Shown here in pieces: positions 12,702-24,863 of a DNA stretch of 64,000 nt. The position numbers and the translations under genes are program-made. Position 1 is the first letter of the stretch. The number at the start of each line of letters is the position of its first letter. The notes below the pieces were generated by a model. It ran no database searches. It was not told where the DNA came from and saw only the letters and a list, made by a program, of their open reading frames with translations. This DNA is from Eimeria necatrix (taxonomy: Eukaryota > Apicomplexa > Conoidasida > Eucoccidiorida > Eimeriidae), in contig NW_013651900.1 in assembly GCF_000499385.1 (NCBI RefSeq), forward strand, positions 30,174 to 94,173, read 5' to 3'.

Positions 12702-14467
12702 TGATTCTGCGTAGAAGCTTCAGTGAACTGGCTTTAGTGAATAGAGCAGAGTAATGTTATACAGCGGCAGGAAATATGCGACGAGCCCTGCAAAGGCTGC
12801 AGCTACGAATTGAGTTTGTTGAGACACGTTTCATGGAATATGATTGCGTATTTCTTGTCAATTTCATCAACTCCATAGGTGTGTGCTACTTTGGTTGTCG
12901 CCCTGCTGCGTCTGCCGTTCTGGTACAGGGGAGCATTGTTGAAGTACATGCTGCTTTTTAAGCCCTCTCCATGATCAGATACAGCAAAATAAAAGGCGCT
13001 GAGTACAAAGACACTTTTAAAAGTGATCGCATAGCCTTTAGACCGATTCTGCAACGGGCCTGCAACGAGGGGCCCACCAACTCCCGGGCCGGGGCCTGAG
13101 AAGCTGCTGTAAATTCGTGAACGCAGTTTCACGGAGAAGATTCTATTGACCTCTTTTAGTCAAATGCTTTTGTTATCAAAGTAAAAAGAAGGAAACCACT
13201 GAGGCCGAACAGCTCGGGCGACGACAAGTCGCGACACACTACCAGCGGACCGTCTACAACGGACCGTGCGTACTGCTGAGAAAGAAGGCAGCATCTGCTG
13301 TACACATCAACCATTCATACTTTCCGCATGCTTCTCATGATACAGAGTGCTGATTAAGTGAACCAAAGGCGTACTTGGTCCCACGAGCCAAGCATTTCGG
13401 ATGCCTTACTGTTGTGAAACCATTGGCAGCATGCTCGTTCAAAATCAGGACTTGATGTAACAATACAGTGACTTTTTCAAGCACTATATTCATGCACTAG
13501 CCCCTAACACATTCGTACAGGAACACTGATCCAAAGAAGCCAGCAGCGAGGCACGCCACGCGGACTTGTCTTTGAAAGCCATCTAATGGCAGCCATGCTG
13601 TGATACCTGACCCCCAGAAAATATTTTCTTATTCGAAAACGCAGCCCTATACCCGCTTTTCGTCCGAAGGGTGACACTTCATCATCTCCTTATGGCCAAA
13701 TCGGATGAAGCCTTGAGAGTTGCATAACAGAGAGGATGAGAGGATCAAGTGACAGCGAACGTAGCAACTGCTTTGCTACTATGTGAGACGCTAGATTTAC
13801 ACTGAAAAGAAATGTGTAATTCAGATGAAGATGATGCCTTGATTTCGGCAAAAGGCGAGCTGCGAAGTAGCAACTGGCTGCCTCAGCAACTGTATTCCTT
13901 TGTAGAACAGTGGTTAAAATGGACACAATTGAGTGGTCTACGAAATCACAGTGTAACTATTCCACGGTATTCTCAGGTCTCATCAAGGAATCAAGTACTA
14001 GGAAACCAGACACCCAGCATAGGTTCAACGTGTACTGCCTAGAGGTTGAAATAGATACCCAAAAAGCAGCTAGAATGTGAGGGCTCAACATGAAGCCTCG
14101 TCGCGAACAAATGTGGCCAGAACTTTAGCCTGACCGATATTTCTGGAGTTTTCGGGAAAAATCAAGGTTTGCCTCGCCCTCCGAATCGTGGCAGATTAAG
14201 AATGCAGAACAGGTTAGAACTTTAAATACAAACTGTACAGGTCACTCAGCAGAGAGGAACATTTGCTGTCAGTTGCTCCGTAGCGAGCAGTGCAAGATGA
14301 GCACTACCAAATGGGAGAATTGCGGAGCAATTTTGCTGGTGGTACGATCCATCTGAAACCTCTATATTTGGCCCTCTGGCTTCTTGCCAGTGCCTCGAAG
14401 ATTTAACAGCACAAGAACGGGCCGAAGCACGCATAAGCGGCTTGGCAGAACGCTGGCCAGTAGACCT
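12702..14467. other. Intergenic, nothing recognised
   Basis: This spacer lies between the 5' end of the myristoylation-like gene and the 3' end of the GMC oxidoreductase gene. Only short unsupported frames are present, and no repeat or RNA gene was seen. Confidence 0.5.
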
Positions 14468-17400
14468 TTATTGCTCCCCTAGCATCATCTCTCCAGCGTA
14501 CCTGCAGAAACACTCAGTGACCATGTTACACTGTGGGCAAGCTCAGGAGTGTTCCCTACAGACACCGCGAAGTTTAGGGTCTAAACTCACCTGCCCAGCG
14601 CCATGATGGTAAAGACCGGATTCATTCGTGTAAGTTGGGGGAGCACAGATGCATCCACAATAGAGAGCCCATTGACGCCCTTCACCTGGAACTTATCGTC
14701 AACCACCCTGCCCATGGGAGCACTGCCGTAAGTGTGACCAATGCTGGTCATGTACGTCAGTGCAAATTTAGCTAGTGCTTTAGGATTCTGGACGCCTGTA
14801 AAAGGATACAGCGCATCCAGAAGTGCTTCAAAGACAAAATATCGAGCTCGCTGGATCATTATTAGCAATCCGGGATGATGTTACCATTTATGGAGCGCCG
14901 CAGTTGCCAACTATGACTTTTCTACTCGCAGGACAATCATTACCAAATTTAAGTAGGCCCTGCAACAGCTTACTTGGCAGCCTTGGCGGATACGTTGCAG
15001 CCCACTGCTCATCATCAGCATGTGCGACCGACACGGTGTTGAGGCCAAAGAAGGGGGCAAGAAACTCTTCCTTTTTGACGGCGCCCCCGCTATCTGCCGC
15101 GTCCGCGCTCGTATAAGGTTCCTACAAAGGCGCACACGCCCCTAGCAACTCTAAAATATCACCAGCGGCAGAATATTTAGTTTATACAACTGCGGCTTAA
15201 AGGGAAAGCGCGCAAAATGTGACCCTAGGTGCAAGTGTGATATTTGGTACGGCGTGGAGATGCCTGCTCAAAGCAGTGGAAGGGTTGTTTTACTTTGTTT
15301 TGTTGTTCGGCGAAGGCAGGCTGGCCTGGAAGCCGCATGCATTTGGAGTTGCCGTAGGCAGTGCAGCAAACATCAGACTTGGCGCAGGTGTGATTTTGAA
15401 TGGCCTCTTTTGTGCAGGGTTTCCTGCAGTCCTCGATAGCTTCTTTGAGGGCTGGGTCTTCTTTGGAAGCCCTCAGAGCGTGTTCAGATTTTATCGAATC
15501 TGCAAGCTTTTTCAACTGATCCATTTTTTCGGGGCCCAAGATTTTTTCAACTTCGGCATCGAGGCGACGGCCAAGTGTGCCCAAGTGGAGGGAGGGATCC
15601 TTTGCAGACTCATCTGTGCGTTCCACGTGAGCACGGTACGAATCGAAATCAAATCCAACCTGCGAGTGAAAAGAACAACGCATTCTCAAGGCAGCATACA
15701 AGATGATTGCAGAATGCACCCAATATTTCTTCTGCCTGAAGACATGGCAACTGTGCGCCTGAAGGAGCGCTGACAGCCTCTAATCGGCGCTTGATGCCGA
15801 GTCGTTCAATTTTTGCCTCATCGACGTCCTTCTCAATAAATGCACTGTAGTCTTCGTATTCGTTGCCTTCTTCGTCCTCATACACCGCAGGCTTCATGCG
15901 GTAGCCCTCGTTCACCACCATCAGACGACGCAGGCGCCTGGACTCTGGGGGAATTAGGTCTTGTAGATATCTTTGGATCTCTGCGAAGTTCGAAGAGTGG
16001 GTCAAAAAAGGAGATGTTGTGCTTGCCAGTGTCAGAAGAATATCGAGAAGTCCATTTAGAATTGCTAACGGACACGACTGGGGACCCTTTTCTTGGATGA
16101 TGCCCCTGTGTAAGCAGACAGAGAGGCAATTTGCTCCTAGATTCAGCTCTGCAGAGATTTGCTGTCACCACCCTCGGCACATCGGCGTGATCCTACTCTG
16201 AGCTCTGCAGTGAATTTTCTTGAATAGGAACTGTGTGATAACGCTTAACTTCTGCTTACCTGTAACTGTCTCCATTTAGCTGCTCCACCAACGTAGCAGT
16301 GCCTCTAATTGCATCGAAAAGATCCTGCTCGTCTACAAGGTACTGTGGATCAACCACAACTTCGCCAGTAGGTTTAAGGCGAATGCTTCCTCGAGATTTT
16401 GGCTCCGAAGTGAAGTAGAAAGGAGCAACAGCCTTCCTGCAACATTTGCATTCGTGCTTGGTGTCTACCCTGGTGCAAGCGTGCCGCGCTGTATCAACCA
16501 GCAACTGTGGCCGAAGCGCATTGGATGATATTACGCACCTAAGGCACTTTATAATCGGCTGAGCAAGCACACAAAGGGGCTTCAAGAGAATTATGCCGAA
16601 CGGAGAGCGGTAGTTAGAGCAGGACTGGATAATCTCGGTGACAGCGTCGAGAATTGGGTCCTTGCGGAATGCAGTTGGGAACATATAACGTGAAGCATAG
16701 ATAAATCCTTCAGCCAGTCGGTCTCCAGAGAGCTCCTCCATTGTCACCAAAGAGCACCCGAGGTTACGCTCGTTAATCCTGTAGTGAGTAATGCATTAAA
16801 ACAAAGATGCAGCAGGGGCCCATTTGCAAAGCTCCGCCATGAGCTAGAAAATCAACCATACTGGAAAACAGCTCGGCAACTTACCCGTTTGATTTGCAGC
16901 GAGGACCAGTGTACTTGAGCCCCATGAACTGGCACACGCGAGGCTGGAGAGCCGGCGAAAGGTATTGCAGCACCCCAGGGAATAAGAGGAAGTCTGGCAA
17001 TAAAACGGGAGGTTCGAAGCGATTGCTGACGGCGCTGTCATCTTCGTCGACAGTAATGATCTCGTCAGGCACTTCTTGGTTCATTAGCCTGTTTATAGCC
17101 TCCCGGACCTCTGGCGTGATTGCCTTCTCAAGTTCTTCTTGCGTAAGTATGGGCTCAAAGGCTGGCCTGGAAAGTAGCTGGAGTCTGTTGACCTTTTTGG
17201 AGCCCGTATCTTCGTTGGCCTGCAAGCGACGCAGTGATTTGCTCGGGTTAATTAGTGGAATGGAATCCGAGTAGTGCTTCAGAAACCCTGGAATCGAAAG
17301 GAATACTCTGTCGGAGAAGGCCGACCCAACTGCAGGGCTATCCAGGACTTGGGGCACTTTGAGCAGCTTAAGTTGCATTGCTGGGCCGATTCCTGCAAAA

Positions 17401-19672
17401 CGAATCGCCACTCACGCTACAGGCTCACTGGTTTAGTTCATGCATACAACTTGATGACATCTGGTAGGACTTTCAGTAAGCTGCTGTGCAATATACCAAC
17501 TTTGAGACATTACCTGATCGGTAGAGCAGAAGAGGAGTATTCACTGCTCCACCGCTGACGACGATCCGACCACTCCCTGGATTTGAAAGGCATACGCGAC
17601 GTAGTTTTTTGGTTGGATCGCTAACACCGGCGTTGACTAGCACTGAGGTGGGCTCCAAGAAAGTGCCAATCCATGGTGCCCAGTCTGCAGACAGCCGCAG
17701 AGGGTCATTCTTGATTAAGCACAAATGATCAGAGATTCACAAGTATTTTACTCTGAGTCTGTGCAGCAGCACCTCCAGGATTTCCCAATATGTGGGCATA
17801 CCTGCGGCAGATGAAGGGAAAAGGCTCCATAAATCTCCAATAGGCCTAATATCTTGGTATTTTGTTGGCCGGTAAACGACGCAGTTTGCGGTCTTTCCGT
17901 GGTCTGTATCTATGAAAGTGATGCTCTGCAGATAACAACATACTGTAGTCCGACATAATACGGCTTCTTGGCCGTGCTCAGCGGCCCCTCAGCCAGCCAT
18001 AGTGCGTGTGTGATGGTGCTTCAGTGGTATTTCCTGACCCTAGCAGTGTGCCGAGTCTTGACAACAAGGTTGGGGAGCCTCTCAAGAAGCGCATCGGATG
18101 CATTTCGCTGGAAGTTGTTCCCAGCATCGAAGAGAGAGTAGCCAACCCACTGATATCCTGGCTGAACATAGAGGCTAGGCTCTGGGTAGTCACCATCTCC
18201 GTAGTTCTTGTACCCCGTGGCTGTCAACGCCTCTTTGTAAGCGAGGCCGAATGGAGGAAGCACTGGCATTGCCCTTGCAAGTTTCCAAGCAACGTAATCA
18301 TAGGCCTGGCTCAAAACAAGTGCACTGTCTACGCGCAACTGGAACTTTCGACAGATATATTCAGCTGAGAGCTTCACAATTGCTTGTTTGACCGAAATTT
18401 CGCTTTTGTTTGAAACAATGACTGGATGTGAAGCTGCATTATGCTTGCCGAACCTCAGACTCTCAGTATTTCACCTTATTTACTGCAAAAGCCTCACCCG
18501 CTTAAGCCTTGGGTAATCAATGTTATAACCTGGGAATTGTCGAGCCATTTCCTTGAAGTACTCCTCTGTCTCGCCAATCACTATACCTAGGTTGACAGCA
18601 CTGCCGCCCCCCATGAGGGCACCCGAGAAGGTTCTAACACCTTGCACTGTTCCTACTGCTTGAGAAATGGTTGCGTCAGCAAGGCCAATCCCTGAGCAGA
18701 TGCATACCTAGACAATATGCTGTCCCGTCGTAGTGCACTGCATGACGGTGGGCGACGCAACATGAATTTGGAAAACTGAGCGGCTACGTGCCAGCCTCCA
18801 CGTCACCTTCACTGAGAAAACGAAAAATCCTTACCTGCACCTTTGGCACTCATGGCATTTGGGGTGGTCTCTTTCGTCCGCTGCATCCCACGCTCCAAGA
18901 GGAGGACCTTTTTTCCTCCTGCACTCCGCAGGAAGGACAGCAGCTGCTGCAGCATTGAGAAGTAGACCCTGCATGGAGGAAACGCCCTTCTTACAAGGGC
19001 CCACACGTAGGTCCCATTAACAAACACTGCTTGGAGAGTGCATCGGCACTCAATTTTGGCAAGATGCTGCTTTCTTCTGAAGATGAAGCTCAAAGACGCA
19101 CCCTGAGAGAGGGCATCAGCGACGGCGCACCCAGCAGCTCCGCCACCAACAACGATGAAGTCGTAGGTCTCTTCATCGACTGGAAGCCTTTCGACAAGCT
19201 CACCAACGACGGTCTCATATTCATTTGAGCTAAAAAATTCGTCCCTCAGCTCTGTAGAGGCATGCCAAACACACGCAGTAATGACGCACGTTGTGTTGAA
19301 CCAGGCGTAGCGAGCTCCACAATCGCCTTCAGAACCACGCCTCACCAGCATAGTCTGAGAAATATTTGTCATCTTGTCCGAAGCTGGGACTGATGAAGCG
19401 TTGTGGTGGAGCTGCGTCTTTCGCTTGAGGCCCTGCAGAAGGGTCTGGGGTAGCAACGCAGGAAACAAGCACACCGATGGCTGTAACCTGGACGTCACTC
19501 CAAATTGTTCTATGGCAAAGCTGGTAGAGAAGGGCATGCCCAGACGATTAGTGCACTCACCTCGGGAAAGAGGGCTTACAGGAGTGTCTGAAACCGGCTC
19601 TGCTTGGGAAGCCACAGATGCAGCTGTTGCTGCAGTGAGCAACAGCGCGCGCGCTGCGCGGCCTGCAACCAT
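14468..19672 (-). CDS. GMC-family FAD oxidoreductase (choline/glucose dehydrogenase-like)
   Basis: Glucose-methanol-choline oxidoreductase, using FAD to oxidise an alcohol; the substrate is unknown. More than ten exons. The clearest are 19672-19102, 18918-18835, 18691-18498, 18371-18039, one starting at 17925, and the last at 14501-14468. The N-terminus (MVAGRAARALLLTAATAASV) looks like a signal peptide. Family signals in order: the dinucleotide fold (FIVVGGGAAGCAVADALS), KKVLLLERG, the FAD loop (RTFSGALMGGGSAVNLG), VSGGAVNTPLLLYRSGIGPA, HTYGSAPMGRVVDD with the family's active-site His region, and the C-terminal GLSIVDASVLPQLTRMNP then MALGRYAGEMM. A charged insert (about 15.2-17.3 kb) with Cys-rich stretches makes it longer than bacterial relatives. 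The leader and insert suggest a secreted or organelle enzyme; in coccidia a role in oocyst wall cross-linking is possible but only inferred. Confidence 0.88.
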
Positions 19673-21523
19673 TTCTCGCTATTCAGGAGAAGAGGAAAGC
19701 AGGCGAAGAGAGATACCTCAAAATTACCTTATTCTACTTGCACGTGCAACACGGACACAGCATTCATATCTGGCGACGTGCTTAGGCGGGGCCTCTAATT
19801 CCTGCAAAGCAATTACACTGGGGAGAACAAGTGGGCCAGCTCCCTCCTAGTATTGATATTACCTGGGCTTATCACTTCAATCAGTTGCACTGGCTACAGG
19901 TGGAGTGAATGTTTTGCGTGAGCACATGGCGCACCGAGCTCCTCCCAACCTTCTTAGGAACTGCACTGGCGCTGCGCCCACTGCTTCATTTGCATCAGGA
20001 CAATAATAAAAACACTTGTTGAAGAAACAAGAAGCGGCACCTCGACAAAGGCTGACGTTAAGATGGTCGATTTGGGAGCGACTGGGATCGCCAGTCAGAT
20101 TGCTCACCTTAAGCGATAGCACCTGTAAAAATTCCGCCCCAAACGATAACCTTGATGCTCAAAATGTTAAAATTTTCGCAACTATTTTTGAAGTTTATAC
20201 CATCACTTTGGGACACTGAGGGGCTGCTATGGAGCTACCGAGCACTGTAGCGGTCGGTGACTCTATCGCGGTCCTGTGGTGGGGTCACCGAGACAGGGCG
20301 TTGGTACCTGTGGATAGGCACTGCCCCGTATTGCTCACGATTCAGGAAAGAAAATTAAAAGATCGAATCCAAAACATGTTTTCCAGATAAAAAACAAGAT
20401 AAAAGAGAACGAATCACTGTAGACAGGCCAATAGCTGGGATTTCACTTATTCGCTCTTTCGCTCTTGAAAGCCAACTTGAGAGATGTGGGTAGACTGGTC
20501 CACACGGACGCCTGACTAGACCAATCCACATTTTCTTGAAGCTAGTTAGCTAGTTCTGGCTAGTTATCAAAAAGGGATGCTGAGGTGGCCAATTCCTGAT
20601 TATCAGGCCCACAGTATAACGTGGGTACGGTTCGCGTATTCAATTCAATGCCTGCAGTCGGCAGACAGGCCACGCTGCTAGCATACCGAAGGCGCGGAAA
20701 GGCTCAGAAGATCTTTTTGAGATATGTAAAATTCGTGACCTGTCATTGCCAATCATGCTTGTTGCGCGTTCGTAAATGTTATACCAAACTACCTAGTATT
20801 TGATCGTAACCATAGACAATAAAAAGTGCTCAGCAGTGAAGAAAGCCTGCGTGTGAATTCTATGTAGTCAATCTCCTTGGCCATCATACACACAGTGGAT
20901 CCATAAACCCATCTCCTGTCATCTTCTGCTCGTTCTAACTTGCTCCTGCTTGATTATTTTAACGACCAGGAGGCAGCTATAGTTCCCCCCACCGGCAGCC
21001 CGTGTCTCAATGCAGCCCGTGTCTCAATGGATGGAGGGCATTTAACAGCATGCATAATGAACCACAGCTGCAGGTGGATAAAAAGTATATGGAGATGAGC
21101 CAGTTAAATAACAACTGCAGGGGGTGACTGCGTTGCTGACTGTCTATGTCGAACGACGAATCAGCAGCCATCCCGAGAAGATAAAAAAGCACTTCCGTCT
21201 TGTTGGCCTCGTACTTTGGTCTCAGGAAGATGAGACTTCACAAGGCACGAATGGAATCAACAGCGTCCTAACTTCGACAGCTGGCCAAAAGCGCAACGTG
21301 ACAACAGCTTTCAGCATGCCATAAATTAAACTTCCTCTGTCAACAAAACGACAAATAAGCGGGATTCCCGGTAAGGGAAATGTGAAATGCATATAAATGT
21401 GAAATGCCTGCGTGGTGCATTTTTCCAGGGTGCGTTTGAGTTCGTCGTCGTGAAAGAGTGCTCCTGTGTCTTCCAAAAACGCGTCTCGTATCATCTCATA
21501 CGACCCCCAGAATCGCCACCGTG
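19673..21523. other. Intergenic, nothing recognised
   Basis: Spacer of about 1.85 kb upstream of the GMC gene and downstream of the next minus-strand gene. Short frames only. A local cluster of GCTAGTT-like words lies at about 20,540-20,570. The upstream GMC promoter presumably lies at the left end. Confidence 0.45.
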
Positions 21524-24147
21524 CTAGATGCGCGGGCGGAAAAGCCTTTGGAACTGCCGTAGGCCTTGCAAGGCTTGTTGCCACGTTTCACGTCCAGCAT
21601 CTGCGTCGTACGTGACTAGAGAGCTGTCGTAATGATGATGCGTTGGCTGTGTAGGCCATCCCGCGAGACGGAACCGCCCTGAAGAAGTAAACGATGCATA
21701 TATAATTGCTGTGAAATGACACACATGCAGTGCGCCTTGAGTAAAATACCCCAGAGGCAAACGGCTTCTGCCCAGCTCGAACCGCTTCAATATTTCTAGA
21801 AGATCAAGCATAGCGAAAAAGTGAAGCAACTCACCTGAATCTCGGCACAGAAGAAACAGGGCGAACTTGCGCTCTCTGCACAAGTCAGAGTGAGCAGTTG
21901 GGTTGACATGCCACTCTGCAACCATTATCAGGTCCTCAAGTGTTGTTTCATTTAAAAGAAATCCAGCGATGTTAAGGAACAGGCTTCCGTAGCGCTCCTC
22001 GAGCATGCTGCTAACTTGGTAAGAGTCCAGCCCATCTCCAGCTACCCTCCCGTGGTAAGATTTACTGCCTTCCCCATGTCGACTCTGCGCGTGCAGCTTC
22101 CGCTTAGTTGAAGTATCACTTTCATGAGCAATATTAATGCCAGGAAAAACAGAAGGCAAGGTGATAGCTGCATGTTCCATCGGTTTTTCAACATGTGGTG
22201 TGAGGGCACCAGGAGGCTCGGATAAATCCGTGCCCGCCGTGTGCCGACTCGTGTGACTGTTGTGGTCTTCCTCCATACCCTTGAGGCGTGAAGAATGTTC
22301 TTGCTCTTGCTGTAGCTGCGATGTCTGCTTTTGCGGCTCTTGCATGCGACTCCGCTGTTCTTCTTGGGCAGCAAGGGTCTTCAAGAGATACTGGTGCTGT
22401 GCAGCTTGGTGCTCAAATGCTTCTCGCAGTGTTACGATAAAAGGTTCGGTGGCAGCCCCTTCAGCGGCCTTCACGCCTGCTTCGTCTTGCGCCTCCTGTA
22501 TGGGTCTGGTTGAATCAGATTCCCCAAAATGACGTCCTGCGGCATCATTTGCAAATCCTTGAGTTGCTTCGCCTGAACCCTCCGCAGCTCGTGGGTTCAG
22601 GTGGTCTGCAGAGACAGCGGCTTCTGTGGTAGTGCGTGTAGTTGCACCAAATGGCTCTGACAATTTCCCAGCCTCCTGCAGAGTTGAAGAATCTTCCACA
22701 GTATCCAGAATTGGAGAATGGCTGTCATCTGCAGTAATGAACCCGCCCTCCCCAATTCTTGGTGAGGAGGTGCTTCGACGATCGTCCGACTCTGCATCTA
22801 TCCTGCTCTGCCTGCTTAGGGCATCTTCTAGAGGACCCCCCAAAGCCCATTCCCCCTTGTACTGCTGAAAGTCGAAATCGCCCGAATCATCTCCGTGGGA
22901 CGAAAGACGCCTCTGGTGCGACCCCATAGCTTCGCGATAGTACCTCAGAGGGTAGCTTGTGTGCTCGTCAGCATCATGTGTTATGTTGCCGCTCCCGAGT
23001 AGCTGGCGAAGAATCAACCCTATACGCAGACTGTAAGCTTCTACCTCTTCCTTTCCTGCTAAGTGTAAAAAGTACGTCTGAGGATATACCTGACAAAAAA
23101 GATCCGCGTATTTCAACATGGGGTCACCTGCCGGCAGGTTCAGAGAGTTGATAGCCGCTCTACATTGCTCCTGTCGCTCCGCCACCTCCTCAGGTGACTT
23201 TAAAAACAGACCCGACAAATTCCCTATGCTGGTAGTTATCGGCCATGTGGGGCCCACGCGCCGAAGCCAGTCATGAAGTCGTTTCATATCTTCTCGCATC
23301 GCCGTCACGTGCCCAGCAAGAGCCGACTGGTGCAGTGGCCCCAAAGATCTCGCGTCAATCAAAGTCTACAAAAATCAGGCACACCCCAGGCAACTTCAGT
23401 GAGAAGGGAACCGCACCAGGAAGAAAGGGCCACTGTACTACCTCCGGACAGAACTTCACTACTAATGCGGGAGTGCGATCAACAAGTGTCAAAAACTGGC
23501 AGGAAAGGTCCAGACACCGGAAAGTACCTGGCGGATGGTTTTAGTCAGGGCAGAACTTCTCAAGTGTCCCACAATATATGCTTGAAGTGACGCACCAATA
23601 GCAGTCCTGCACCAAACACGGTCACAAACTCTGCTGGACATTCTGTAACCTAAAAGCTAAGGCCACTCCATATTATCGCACCCTTACATTGTTGGACGTC
23701 CCAATCCTTTACCCTAAGCCTACTAGCTTTACGGGGGTCATACAAGTAATGAAGGATCCCGCATTCTTACGTGTACAGCACGATGGGAACTCCGAGGTTT
23801 GTCATAGGATCCCCTGTGTGTGGCTGTAGCTCGACTCCAATAAGCTGGGGCTGGACAGAAGAGCCTCGGACCAACCGAACTTTCTGAATTTGGACAAATA
23901 ATATTGGCATTTCTGCAGACAACGGATTATCTGCTAATGGGCTGTGGTTGTCGAGGGCATCACGCAAATAGCAGTCGACAACAGTTCTTAAACGCTTCCC
24001 GATCTCGCTGCCCACTGCCAACCGTAACTCCGCAGGCACTTGAGGCACAGTCGTTTCAACAGAATGACCTCCAGAGATCGTGACAATGAAATCCAACCTG
24101 ACTGCCCTCGCAACTCTGCTTTCACGCCTGTGCATGACCGCCCGCAT
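21524..24147 (-). CDS. Unrecognised complete four-exon protein, about 713 residues
   Basis: Four exons join with GT-AG sites and matching phase: 24147-23771, 23606-23528, 23365-21835 and 21678-21524. The total is 2,142 bases, a 713-residue protein ending RLFRPRI. Residues 1-280 look folded: beta-like at the start (LDFIVTISGGHSVETTVP), then helical (TYFLHLAGKEEVEAYSLRIG). The middle (about 300-500) is disordered and rich in Ser, Glu, Gln and His. The C-terminal 150 residues are again folded and helical (LFLNIAGFLLNETTLEDLIM). No signal peptide or membrane segment is evident. I do not recognise the family; the fold-linker-fold layout would suit a scaffold, but that is a guess. Confidence 0.7.
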
Positions 24148-24589
24148 CACAGTAAACCATCAGCTTCAAACAGCAAAGCAACTGTGCATGTAAATTGTTA
24201 ATGATGAGAGTGAGAGTGAAATAATGTGCACTTCAATTGTGCAGATGGATTATCCGGCAAGTGTTATTTGCGTACTTGAATATGAACTCCTGACCTCGCT
24301 CTCGTACGTGTCTGTTGTTTATTCCCCGATTTTTCCTGCTGGTGCTGTTCACCTCCGCCGCAATGGTCAAGTAGGCACCAAGCAACCTACCGGGGTCAGC
24401 GGCCAGAATAGACGCGACAGTGGAGTATTCCCTACCACAATGCACAAAAGCCGCATAACCGCACAACTCTTCCCACTTAACAGAGTTGAGAGGCGCCCCA
24501 AGGCCATACAGCCAAACATTCGGCTCTCCATACTCGGGCTAAGCTATGATGTACTCCTCTGTACCTATTAGCGGCAAGGCTCAACGCAA

Positions 24590-24842
24590 CTTACGAAGTT
24601 CTAGAGCAGCCAAGATACATAATCTTGGAGAAACGGCCTGCTGACCCTGGCTGCATCCTGGCTCCTACCAATCCATCTAATACACTAACGATAGCCTGCG
24701 TCTCGCGACCTACGTAGTCCACGCAACACACGTCACACGACTTCAGACACGAAGAAAATCCAAAGCTGCGTGCTCTGTCGCCAAAAATCGATTGCGTGCC
24801 TATGCGTGCAACTAGTATGCCAATGGTCCTACGTATGAGCAA
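24590..24842 (-). other. Isolated coding-like stretch
   Basis: A minus-strand open stretch downstream of the Pro/Gln-rich gene contains protein-like sequence (RETQAIVSVLDGLVGARMQP). It is not needed to complete that gene, which already reaches a stop at 24864, and no start codon is convincing. It may be a separate exon or chance. Confidence 0.2.
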
Positions 24843-24863
24843 TGCATATAATTCTAGTTATCT

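Noticed and set aside
15219..15773. Plus-strand open frame of 184 residues inside the GMC gene
   Set aside because: It is antisense to the exon carrying the charged and Cys-rich insert of the GMC oxidoreductase.
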